Origin: Mesodorylaimus sp. YZB2_4
Taxonomy: Eukaryota; Nematoda; Enoplea; Dorylaimida; Dorylaimidae
Assembly (NCBI GenBank): GCA_030248295.1
Contig: JASANH010001202.1
Coordinates: 62,001 to 126,000 of the forward strand
Length of the DNA stretch: 64,000 nucleotides
Direction: 5' to 3'
The position numbers and the translations under genes were made by a program. Below are positions 33,119 to 44,563 of this stretch, piece after piece; the stretch's first letter is position 1, and each line of letters starts with the position of its first letter. The notes beneath the pieces were generated by a model. It saw only the letters and a list, made by a program, of their open reading frames with translations, searched no databases and had not been told where the DNA came from.

Positions 33119-33485
33119 ATTCGAGAGCAGAATAATTGTAATGGCTGTGATACTCGATTGGGAAGTAGAAAAGAAAAAGGTGCCCTGGGGGTGCAGTAAA
33201 CTAGGCTATATGCAAGGTGACATGCAGGTGAATTTTGAATTGCCACTGTTTGTAATTGCCCGAGCATCAATGTCTGCTAGCAGCGCCAAGGCTCAGCAGT
33301 TTCCTTTTTTCTTGTGCTCCAACCGTGATCCTGTGATCGAACCATTGTAAACGGATAGTTGTGATTTCTCGTCTTTTATGTAGCGTTTTGCATTCCTGAT
33401 TCTGATCTCATAGAAACTGCCTTTTTGAATCTCTGAATTATCTATCACAAATTGCGAATTGGTCAAAGCCGTTTGATTTTCGAAG

Positions 33486-35785
33486 ATGCTGTTTTTGTTG
33501 AACGATCTCAAAACTTTGTTCAAGAACAAACATGTTGTGGTTATGGGGGATAGCGGTAAGGATATGCCATTGCATTCTGGTATGGAGTAGCTCCTTTATG
33601 GAGAGTGGGTTTGCTTAGGCTACTTGAATCAGGATTTGCGTTTTTGTGCTTGCACTAAGAAAAGCTTTTGGGAGGTGCTATTTTGCTCTAGTTTCCCTTT
33701 TTTTTAAGTGCACTCCACATGCAAGATCTGGGAAGCGTGTATTTTGCATGGTCTTACAGATCGATGCAGCCGGCAAGGTATATGCTTAGAAGTCTGTTTC
33801 TTTTTTCTAGTTCAACGCTGCGTTTATAAAGATTTGGTTTTGGCTTTACAAGAAAAACGATTATTAAAAAGTGACGAATTGAAATCGAAAGGAGAAGAAA
33901 CATTTTGCAATGATAAATTGCTGTTCCGTTCGGAGTTGAATAATGGGCGTAATTTTGTGGAAATACGTGAATATCAGTCGGAAGATAATTTTCATTTGGT
34001 GCAGTTTTACTTTTTGACTCGGTAAGATAGCGTAGGATACAAAAGGTTGTTTTTTTTTGAAAGGTCATGCTTCTATTTTCAGATGCTATTCCGAGCGAAT
34101 GGAAGCAATTTTGGACGAATTCAAACGTGAACCACCGGATCTGATTATTATGAACAGCTGCATGTGGGATATTTCGCGGTAAGATGGTGGACATGGGACT
34201 TGGGTGGATGATTCCTACGGCACTTGCCTACTTTTGCGAGCCACCACATATCTTTTCGAAGTCCGATAATTCTGCGTCTCCAAGCTTTTAGCAGTCCGAA
34301 ACCAAGGAGTTCCCCCTCTTTGGTGTGTCCATACATGGCAATAAGTGTCATGGATCTATTTGTTTCAGTTACGGGCCGAACGGCGAAGACGAATATTACG
34401 ATAATATGAACAAGCTATGCACGAGATTCCGCGAAGTACTGCCGCCGTCCACAATGTTCTTGTGGACTACTACTCTGCCTATATCGTCCCACATAGCCTC
34501 TGGTTTCCTACTGGAGAACATTCGCTTCTTAGCCGAAACGCTCAGGTATGCTTCGTCAGCTGTTAGTCAAACTCGGTGCTTGGCGCTTGCATGGCGAATG
34601 TGTAAGAAACAATGCGCTTATCGCATTTGTAATTGGCGTAGTTTGGCTGTGTATTTCAGATAGGTTACTGTAGAATGTGGTGAGTGTGCAGCGTACTGGG
34701 GTCCGAATCACACAGTAGATTGGAATCCTAATGTTGGTGTAATAGACTTAATAGCTCTACATTAAAGGAGATACCGGGGGAGCGGATGGTCTTAGAAACC
34801 CTCCTAGTCATAGGAGTCCTGCGTCGAGCGGCCAAAGAAAGCCACCCTCTGCTCCGTGTATAAGACAACCAAATACAGTACCGTCTCCTCTACACAGGCC
34901 AAATGCACCTGATGGATTAGTCTGTCATGCAGAATGTCTGGTTCTTCCTGGGGGGGGGGGGGGGGGGAGAGGCCACACAAAAACCTGTTGTGACCATCGA
35001 GAAGTTATTTTTGCAGTCTGCAGACATAGAAGTCGTGGAAGGGCATCATACTGTAGTGCTATGGCCGTCCTTGATAACATCATCTCGACGGGTGGTGTCG
35101 TTTGGAAGGCGAGCCTGTATAAAAGTTGCTGCTTTTTAGGGTCGCAGTCCTGGAAGCTAACTACTATGTTACTCAAATCGTTACTGCTTACGGATTCGAT
35201 GTTTTGGACCTACATTATTATATGCGAGCCTTGATCAATCATCGGTAAGGATACTTGATTTGAATTTGGCTTTTTGGAATCGCTCATTTACTTTTAGTGA
35301 AAAAGACGGTTGCCATTGGGACAATTTCGCCAATCGGCACATTACCGACTTGATTTCTGTTTTCTTGCACGATTCTTGGGGCCTTCCTCTTCCTCCGTTT
35401 GCTGTCCAGCAAATTCAAAAGTGAGTAATTTTGCGGGACCTAATATGACCGTATTAACGTCTTAGGTTTTAGAAGCGATTTGAAATTGGACCTTCGTCAT
35501 TTCACTTATGAAGGGCATCCGAATTTTGTGACTTCGAAGAAACGTCGGTTAGAAAAACTTGCGGAAGGAGCGGCAGTGAACGAGGACTGTGATGAGGAAG
35601 AGGAGAGCGAGTCTAGTGATAGCATGAATGGAAATGTCGAAGAGGATGTGCCGAATGGAATCGAGGATGATGGTCACGAGAATGGAACGGATGAAAATTT
35701 GGATTTGGGACCTGCTTTTCTGCCATGCTCGGTTACACCGCCGTCAGATGGTACGTCGGTGTATGATGCCTGTTTGATCAGCTAG
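33486..35785 (+). CDS. PCED1: PC-esterase domain protein (GDSL/SGNH family)
   Basis: Seven exons: 33486-33555, 33811-34021, 34083-34178, 34369-34545, 35140-35244, 35298-35420, 35473-35785, 364 residues, all phases consistent. An in-frame TGA 12 nt upstream supports the start. The N-terminus HVVVMGDS joined to VQRCVYKDLV carries the GDS nucleophile motif of the PC-esterase family (FAM113/PCED1). IIMNSCMWDISRYG and FLWTTTLP are the later SGNH blocks. EKDGCHWDN gives the D-x-x-H pair that completes the triad. The C-terminus (about 85 residues) is acidic. The family is predicted to modify acyl groups on glycoconjugates, but no reaction is known for PCED1. It starts 368 bp after MON1 on the same strand. 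PCED1A or B cannot be assigned. Confidence 0.92.
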
Positions 35786-36520
35786 GTGTGCGTTGATGCC
35801 TGGTGAGCCATGTTAGCCAGGCATTCGCTCGTGTGTACAAGGACAGTCTCACGGAGAAACCACTCGCAGTTTCCCTGCTGATTTTGATAACATTTGGTGA
35901 GTGAAATTTCTGGACTGGATCAATATTTTCTGCTCTATCTCATGGTCAGTGAGAGGGGGGTTACAAAATCAGGGTGCATCAGGATCAGAGGGAAGAGCGA
36001 GTGGGTTCCAACTTCAGCCTTGCACTAGTTTGATATTTTTCAGGCGAAATTTTTTGATTCGATGAAGCGTTGAATGCTCAGTATTATATTCCAACTATTG
36101 GTAGATAAGACTTGTTTCCTATGCTCAAGGTCTGTGGACGGAAGCGTAAAGTGATGTGGTTCATTTCAGTTTTCAGTTGATGAGATCATAGTAAACTTTG
36201 TTTAGTTCTGTTGACTTTATTAAATTTGTCGAATATGGTAGTTGCCAGCAGACTCCTACCCCTACCCCCCCCCCCCCCAGCATGGGTTTGGGTTGGCGAT
36301 ATGGTTGTTGGTTTGAATATACCGCTACTTGTGCTGACCTGCGCATCAAATTGATATAAGCAGCTGACTGCTGTGTGCCGATCCCAGATTTGCATAAAGA
36401 TCAATATCCATGCTTCCTGTGAATTTCGTTGTCTGGAGTTTGTCAAATCTTCGTTCGGAAAAAGTACATATCGAAGAGATAGTTTGGAATTAAAACTTCT
36501 TTCTATAACTGATCAGAAGT
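35786..36520. other. PCED1/CCAR1 intergenic
   Basis: No gene seen. It holds a C16 run at about 36263 and the CCAR1 promoter side. A TAACTGATCAG acceptor-like sequence lies just before the CCAR1 ATG. Confidence 0.5.
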
Positions 36521-39500
36521 ATGGCGCAGTTTGGTTCGAAAAATACACCTTGGGGAAGACCGGCGGGTAAGATTATTTGAAGGTTTTTTGCGATCGTAGG
36601 AAAGGAAAGACGGTGGGTTGGAGTGGCTGGTTGGTGTATTACATATGTTAAACTCTGTAGTGGATACAAAATCTCTGTTTCTAGGCGCCCAACAACTGAA
36701 TCCGCAAATTTTTACGGGTCAACTCGGTGGAATGAATCCATTCGCTGTTTCTCAAGCTGCTGCGATTAGCTTAGGACCTGTAAACGATTTTGAGTTTTAC
36801 TATTATTTACTTTTTACGAACATGGCTTTTCAGGCGGGTTTGAGTGCACTTGGTGGCGGTGTACTTCAAACGGTTAATCCTGCTGCGTTCGCTCAGCAAC
36901 AACCAACCGCGGCGGCTTTGGCTGGCGCAGTTTCGTTTCCGGCAGCTGCGAACGCCGCTGTTGCTGCTGCTGTCACTCGTCAGCAGCAAGTGGCCCAGGT
37001 TGTGGCTCAACAACAACAGCAGCAACAACAGCAACAACAACAACAGCAGCAGCAGCAAAAGAATCAACGTACATTTATCGGCGTGGTGACGAAATTGCAC
37101 GAAAATTATGGATTCGTGGACGATGATGTGTTTTTTCAAACATCGTAAGTTGTGAGCCTACTAATTTGTTCAATGTATGTCGATGTGGTCTGTTTTAGAG
37201 TTGTCCGTGGCGTTATGCCACGCATCGGAGATCGCGTCATGGTCGAAGCATCTTTCAATGCCAATATGCCGTTTAAGTGGAACGCCGTCCGCATACAGCT
37301 GCTGCCTAACCAAGAGCCAGGAGCTATTCAGCAGCAGCAGCCGCAAAGTCAGCAGCAAGTCGGCGGACGCCAGCAGCAGGTAGTTCCAACTGTTTTCTGC
37401 GTTGTATTTTTTTCAGTGCTTATCGTTTAGCCATCATTACGTCCATCCCGTGGAGACGATCGCTGGTCCAGTGATCGTCGAGATGTGCCCATGCCAAGAC
37501 GTGATCGTTCTCCATTACCCTCGCGTCGATCACCTCCGCCTATACGTCGCTCTCCGCCACCATCTCTGCCTCGTCGAATGTCGCCAATCCCTCGTCGCCG
37601 TAGTCCAAGTCCATCCCGACGCGGCTCGTCGATTGCTTCTGGTTCAACTAAACGAGGAAGATCTCCAGCCACTCATACGCCTAGCAGAGACGGCGGTGCG
37701 CGAGGAGGCAGTCGTTCTCCGCCGCGTCGCCGTGCGCGTTTAGCAACGTCGCGTTTTCCAAACTTGATACCAAGAATATCATTGGATACGTAAGTCGGCA
37801 TAGTATAATTGGAAGGAAAAATTTAACTTTGTTGTTTTGCAGTCACGAATTCGGAGTTTTTGATTTACGAAAATGTTATCCGAATCTTTACATCCCATCG
37901 GATTTCTTTCATTGTGATTACGAATGGACGACTGGGTTACCGATGTATCACCCCTTGTCGTTGGATCATGTCGCTTCGTATCATGTTATGCACAAAGACG
38001 TTGACTGCCTGGACGGAATCGAGGCCGCATTGGACCCACCTGACGCCGATTACAAGTACTCTGCAAAGGTACGTGGACCCGTGGTAATATTTTAGTACAG
38101 GTACTAATTGCAAGTTTTTGTTTCAGGTCATGCTATTATCATTGCCTGGGATGCAAGAGGTCTTCAAGAAAACGCTTGGCTTAGATGATCCGGATGGATA
38201 TTTAAAGAGTGCAACAGAATTTGATCCTGTGCACTTGCACAATGTTGTTGGGTTTCTAGTTGGTACGCTTTTTGGTAATTATTATAAATTTTTACTCCAA
38301 TTTCGAGGCTCTATATTTAGGAACGAAAGGCAAAAACGAAGTGTTGGCCATTGGCGGGCCGTGGTCGCCATCGTTGGACGGCGCTGATCCGGAAGATCCG
38401 AAAGTTATGGTCCGTTGCGCGATCCGTACGACGAAGGCGTTGACTGGCATCGATTTATCGAAATGTACTCAGTGGTAAGTAGGCGGGTTTTTATTTAAAT
38501 TTGCATGCTCTCAACGTGACGGCCATTGGACGAGGCGAGATACCGACTCGACGGCGGTTCGGTCGATCGATTCGAGTACGTTATTTAATATTTACCTGTC
38601 CCGGAGATGTTTCATGAATTCTTGATCGACGAAGACGAATTTGAATGGTTTTAAATTGAATTGATAAGCAAAGCCTGTCCAGATGGGGGTCTGGCCGTAG
38701 AGAGCGGGAGAATGCAATCCTTCTATGTGCGTGTGCATTATTTGGGGATAGAGGGTGACGTACACACTAAGTTTGGAAATACAGTGAAGAGTTGTGTCTG
38801 TTACGCGATTAGGTATAAATTTTTGGAAATACGTTATCGACGGTCGGAGAAAGGCGGTCAGCAGCAACGTGGCGATGATCAGCAACAATCGCAGCAACGT
38901 AATAAGACGACGTCGTTTCTGATCGATTCGTCGCCGCGTATCGATACGGTCGTCATTTTTCTGCCGGATGTATGGCGTGTAGAGCCGAGCAAATTGGAAT
39001 TCGAAACTTTACAGTCCTCTTTGAAAAAGCAATTGGAAACGAAAGTTGCTGCTTTGTATGAACCGTTGCCCGCAACGCCTCCGCCTAAGGCCAATTCGCA
39101 AATTCCCACTTCTTCTACGATGGATATCGTCAACAAGAGTGAGACTGTCGAAAATACGAAAACTAAAACGGAGACAGATATAACGACGAATGATTCGATG
39201 GGCAATTTATCGGCGAATGTATCGATATCGAGCGAGACGGAACAAAAGACGACGCCGGGCAAAGCAGAGGTGGTGCTGCAAAATACTCATCGCTTTGTTC
39301 CTAAGTTTTCCCTGTCTTTTTACACGTGGTTATGCGATTTTATTTTCAAATCAAAAGACAATTTTTTAAAAATTTGCACAAGAAATTTAGGGCGGAAGAA
39401 AAAGTGGTGCGGGAGCTTAGAAAAATTCAACTAATTTCTGTTTCTACCCTTGAATGCATTTGTCGTTTTTTTGTGTGAGCACGCTTTATTCGTCCTTAGA

Positions 39501-42500
39501 TGGCAACCACGATTAGGTGTGCTTGTGCGTGCTTGCATGCGGGTGCTTTGTGGTGGAGGACAGAGATTAGTGGGATGAGACGGGGGCTCGATCAGGGTGA
39601 GTTGTACGAGTAGGAGACTTAATAATTTAATATATCTTGCCATATAAGCAGAAAAGAGAATATTTTAGCAGGAATAGAATAATTCAAGCAGTTATCCAAA
39701 AAAGAGAATTCGCTGTTGTGTTTTTTGAGTGTACGATTTGGTTGTGTTTAATAGGAGTGAGGGATGTGTAATAATGCTGGTTTTTTGTGTATGCAGGGTG
39801 CGGAAGAAGAGGAGAAAGTATCGGAGAATGAACCGACGCATTGGAGTCAATTGGATATCAAGGCGATGAAGGTAAGAGGGACTGCAACAACTCGCGTTTT
39901 TGCCGCATTTCCGTGTGGGACTGCCTTATTACAAGACTTATGTCCCACCCTCTAAAGTAATCGATAATATTATCGATATTTTGCGATCATTACGAACAAA
40001 AGGGCAGCGCGTTTACGGAAATGGTTGAAATGACATCAGTTTCATTTGAAAGTCCGGGGGGCTGAATCGATCGATTGTTTTTGGATTAGTTGAGGCTGGG
40101 AAATCGATCTTTTGTGTTTCCCTATGCTTCGAGACTGGCATGAATGAAATGTTAGCCAAGAACTTGATTGATTTTTGATTCAGGTGAATGAATTACGAGC
40201 GGAATTGTCAGCCAGAGGAATCGATTCGAAAGGAATTAAATCGCAATTGGTGGCCAAATTAATGAAAGCTGTTAAAGCGGAACAAGAAGCTGAAGAGCAA
40301 GCGAAAGCGAGCGAGGGAACTCGAGCTGTGGAAGAAGAGAAAGGGAAAATTGAAAATGTCGACGAAATCACGAAACAAGAACAAAATTTGGAACAGGTAA
40401 GGCGAGGAATGTGTTGGATTTGGATTGGTGATAGTCTTGCGAATGGGGATGTTGGACTAGGGTCTACAAGATGTAGAGATGACGGTCATCGATCAGACGG
40501 AACCTCAGAATGAAACCGAAACGACGACCGCACAAGCGGAAGTCAAAGAACCGAAACCGAAAATGAGAGATGTAAGTGAAATTTGAGATGATGTTTTTGG
40601 GTGAACGAATTTTATGCATTTTAGGAGAAAGAAATCAAAGAAATGAAAGCACGATTGGAACGGGCCTATGATTTTCGTCCGAGTCAACCTGGAATCTTAG
40701 TTTTCCCGAATCGTGCGGCTAAAGGTGGGAAGTTCGATTGCAGGATGATGTCTTTGATGTCGTTGTTGGATTATCGTCCGGAAGACAATAAAGAACATTC
40801 ATTCGAGGTAAGGTGATGGGTGGAGTGTGATGGTGGTGTAGAATGTGAGGAGGGACATATTTTAGGTTTCACTTTTCGCCGAAGCCTTTGCGCAAATGTT
40901 GGCTCGAGATAATGCGTTTAGAATATTCAAGGCGTTGGTCGGCACTGCGGAGGCGGAGGTAAGGGAGAGGAGAGGATGCGGGAGAGAAGATCGGCAAAAA
41001 TTGATTTCTAGGATGAGAAAGAAAGGAAAGCTAGCGAGAAGAAGGACGATGGTGATGGCAAGACTCCGGATGAGAAGGAGGCAGAAGGCGCGGCTGAACC
41101 GACAGAGAAGGAAGAGGCCAAGGATGCGAGTGGGGCTGGGAAAGAAGTAAGTGTATGAGCAGGGTTCATACAAGGTTGGAAAACTGGAAAGAGTCAGGGA
41201 ATCCGGATAGTGACTGGGAAACTTGGGGATTTTGGAGCTAAAATCAGGGAAACAGAGGGAGGTTGCGTTTTGAGGTTTAAAATTTTGAATTACCCGCCTT
41301 TTCTATGTACCAGTTTCACATAGGAGCCGGTTTCACATGTCCTAAATATTGGGACATCTAAATTTCTATGCTACGTCATCGTCCTAAGTGTGGGACATGT
41401 CCTAGCTGATTGTGAAACCGGCCCTAGTCGATCATGCTGGAAGTTAGTAAATCGGTTGAAATCGGTTCAGTTGCGCTAGGGCTGTGTAGAAGTAATTGAA
41501 GAAAAATCAAGTTTTTGTCGGGGGACCTGGAAAATCGTTTTTGAGCCCTGAATGAAATGCAGAAGTCGAGGATGGATGGGCAATTTCCTGTGTTGTTGCA
41601 GATTTCGAAAGAAGGAGAAAAGAAGGAATCGAAGTCATCGACGCAAAGTAATAGTGGGAAGAAAGATAGTAGATCGAAGAGCGATGATAAAGGACGCAAG
41701 CGAAGTCCTAGTCCGTAAGTTGACCGGGTAACTCGTTAGGTTAATAATGCACGGAGTTCAAATTTGTTGTAGGCTGTCTCTTCGCGATGACAAGAAATTG
41801 GTGAAACCGATCGATGCCAGTCTGTTGCATTCGTTCTGTTATTTTGATCAAGGATCTTGCGGATACATTGTCAATAAGGATTTGGAGGATATCCTATTGT
41901 CGTTGGGGATGCGACTGACGAGGTCGCAGGTAAGTCGGATGGATGGAGGGGAATGAACGAATCGAGTGGAGAGTATGGGGAGTCTTATTTCAGATGTTGA
42001 AATTGACGAAACGAGTTATTCATCGCGATGTGCTCCATTATCGTAAATTGACTGATATCGTGTTCCTGAAGGAAACGAAGGAGAAGAAATACGAGCCAGT
42101 GATGGCCCAGTTGCCACCAGATGAAGAGTTGGCTGTTGGTAAGTGAATGTCGAGGCTGGAATGTAATATGGGGTGAAATTACGGATCGTTTTAGGCAATT
42201 CCTCTTTGCTGAGCTCACGTAATGAACAAGATGTTTTACCGAAAGCAGCGAGTTCGCCTAGGGCTTCGCGTCGAACAGGTTCGGCCAAGAACGAAGTGTT
42301 CGATGTGAGTGCGGCTGGTTCCGTCATGTACAAAGGTGTACTGGTGGATGTTGGCCAAGTATTGAATCAAATTGAAAAATTGGAACAGGAAAAGAGAAAC
42401 GTTGAGCAACGTTTATCGGTGGTGGACAAGGATTTGAGTAAGATTCCGAGGAGGGGTAGTGTTTGGGGTGGGAGAAAAATTGAATGCTTTTCAGGCAGTT

Positions 42501-44273
42501 ACAAGGATCAAAAACATACTTTGGAACGCCGTAAACGAAGATTAGAGGATGATTTGAAAGATGTCAAGAAACGATTGCATGATGCTGAAAAGTGTTTGAA
42601 GGTAAGATTGATTGGATGAATATTGCGACTTTGCCGTTTGGGTGTGGTTGAAGCAGTTGGATCGGTGGGGAGGAGCTAAGGCCGCTGGGAGAGATCGGGC
42701 TCTACCTGGCTTTCGTTTGCTCGACTCGTTTCCAGCTAATTTTTGTGAATTAGAGGGGAGCTATCCTATCGATACGTATTCGTCGAACCCATTTGGCAGA
42801 CCTGCGGTGTGGGTGAAGGTCAGCCAGCCAGGGACTTCGATTAGCATACTCTCAAGGGCCCTCTGCGGTCGTCGTTTCCCGGTGGCTCATACTGGAACAG
42901 TCCAGGAGTTGACCCCAGGGCAGATGCTTGGTTTGTCTGTGGGTAGGATCGGGACTGTTCATACATCGTCGTGCATAGCTGTGCTCGTCCTCTGATGTTG
43001 ACAGAAGTCTTTACTGCGCCATCGACAGTGCTGGTCGCCAGCGTAGCCATCTCAGGACCAGGTGCAGTCGACACGCAGCCAGGCGATAAACAGTTGCAGG
43101 CACTCACGATCAGAGGCGCGACATAACCGGTTGAGGGGCTTGTTTAGGAATCGGGGTCTTAGTGATCGATACTCGCAGGACAAGCCTCTACCAGGCTTGG
43201 GTATTGGAGACCTTGGACCACTCGCTTGTAGGATCAGCCCGAACCCGCCGTCACGTGAGCATAAGCGTGAGCTCGCGTCGCGTCGCGTGGGCGTGCTGTA
43301 CGTTCACACAAGAATATGGAATTTTAATGGAAGTTTTGTTTTAGAATTCGCAAGACGATACGGTACAATTGAAAACGGCTTTGCATCGTTGTAAAGAATA
43401 CAGCGAATCGATCGCGCGTTTGGTGGATAAGACATTGCCATCGAAACGAGAAAAGGACGAAACTTCGTCAGAACGATCGGAGAAATCGGGCAAAAGGACG
43501 GGGCATGCGGAGAAAACGGTAGGTCGTTTTTTTTTGAATGACTAAGGCGTGGCAGGGTAGTATGAAGGGTATAGTTTGCTGGCTTTCAGGTCCGGTATGG
43601 GTGAAAAACTTGTTCTAAACCTTGTAATTTTTCCAGTCAGACCTTAAACCCCCGAAATATTTGAAATAATTCTCGTTCACTTGTATGTAAGATTGGGATA
43701 TAGCTTGATTTCCATTGTCAGCCTAAGCGGCGGCTACGGTGATCTTCCCAACGCTGGCGCCGCCCGCCGTAGTGCTCCTTGGCTGAATAATCAGACTAGA
43801 GGCATGATACGATCAGTGCCTTGGCATCAATGCAGAAAAGACCAAGTTTTTTTCTGCTGACAATGAGTATAGCACGAGTGTGGGCATCAGTTAAGTGTAG
43901 CCTATTCGCCGCAGTACCCTTACTGGTTCAGGTGTGGGTGTCTGATGGGGACCTGGACTGACGGGAGAAAAGTTTTTTCAATGAAGAATGCATAATTTCA
44001 AATCATCCTTCTGCTTTCTCATTTTAGGAGAAACAAGACACCCTGAACACTAGCACTGCTGCCGAGAGCACGGCCAACTCGTCGATGGAAAATACGACTG
44101 GGGACTCGCCGAGAGTAGAATCAAAAGCGGGGGCGAACGCAATGGCGGCCGAAGAGCATAGTCCAGCCCCTGATGAGGAATTGGCTGTACGCGACGAGAT
44201 CACGGAATGTGATCGTGCCGAGGCCGATCTGAACATGTTGAATGCGTTGGGAGAGGATAATATGAAGGCGTGA
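36521..44273 (+). CDS. CCAR1: Cell division cycle and apoptosis regulator 1
   Basis: Twenty-two exons, about 1,319 residues (human 1,150). CCAR1 is a nuclear coactivator that links Mediator, p53/nuclear receptors and splicing. The start MAQFGSKNTPWG equals the vertebrate MAQFGGQKNPPW. A Gln run (37006-37060) precedes the S1-like domain (RTFIGVVTKLHENYGFVDDD, exon 36834-37144; FNANMPFKWNAVRIQ, exon 37199-37379). An Arg/Ser stretch follows (37431-37789), then NLYIPSDFFH, DPPDADYKYSAKVM and GGPWSPSLDG, and PDVWRVEPS. The SAP motif is at 40184-40396 and the inactive Nudix-like domain at 40625-40958 (GKFDCRMMSLMSLLDYR). The EF-hand-like region is at 41773-42138 (YFDQGSCGYIVNKDLEDIL). Coiled coil occupies 42195-43518. 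The SAP domain and length favour CCAR1 over CCAR2. The end of the exon 38813 to about 39269 is the least certain junction. Confidence 0.94.
41160..41550 (+). mobile_element. Family D hAT-like MITE in a CCAR1 intron
   Basis: Starts CAGGGTTCATACAAGG and ends GAGCCCTG, partly inverted (CAGGGTTC against CAGGGCTC). It begins 13 bp after the donor of the exon ending 41146. A smaller MITE is inserted inside it. No clear target duplication was found. Confidence 0.75.
41324..41424. mobile_element. 101-bp palindromic MITE nested in family D
   Basis: Inverted ends GAGCCGGTTTCACA and TGTGAAACCGGCCC match at 13 of 14 positions, with inner GACATGTCC words also inverted. TAG flanks both sides (41321-41323, 41425-41427), a 3-bp duplication as made by PIF/Harbinger-type transposases. 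Confidence 0.8.
42652..43316 (+). mobile_element. Family B element filling a CCAR1 intron
   Basis: Uninterrupted copy of family B, from GGGAGAGATCGGGCTC to AACCCGCCGTCACGTGAGC. It makes up nearly all of the 743-bp intron 42602-43344 and ends about 30 bp before the acceptor. It contains no coding frame. Confidence 0.85.
43519..44027. other. CCAR1 last intron, nothing recognised
   Basis: A 509-bp intron before the last exon. No repeat shared with the rest of the window was seen. Confidence 0.5.
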
Positions 44274-44563
44274 GTTCTGATTGTGGACAGGTACTCTAGG
44301 TGTTTGGTGTCATCGAGTCTTTGTATTTCTTGATCTTATTTACTATGTTTAACTGACAATTTTTTCTTCTGCAGTACGGTAGCGATTTCTGGGCTTGCTA
44401 CGGATTGTGTGCATTTCTGATTTGTTTGACCTCTGTATTCTGGATAATGCTTAACTGTTGGGCAAGAATGAAGACTGGCTCGTTCCCTATGAAACACCCA
44501 TGAACATAAAAGCAAACGAACTTTCGATAAGGGGCGATCAGAAAAAACATACTGACGAATGAA

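Noticed and set aside
38661-39434. CCAR1 exon running on to 39434
   Set aside because: The frame stays open, but sequence after about 39269 (TWLCDFIFKSKDN) is not CCAR1-like, and the next exon at 39797 joins in phase from GAG|GTGGTG.
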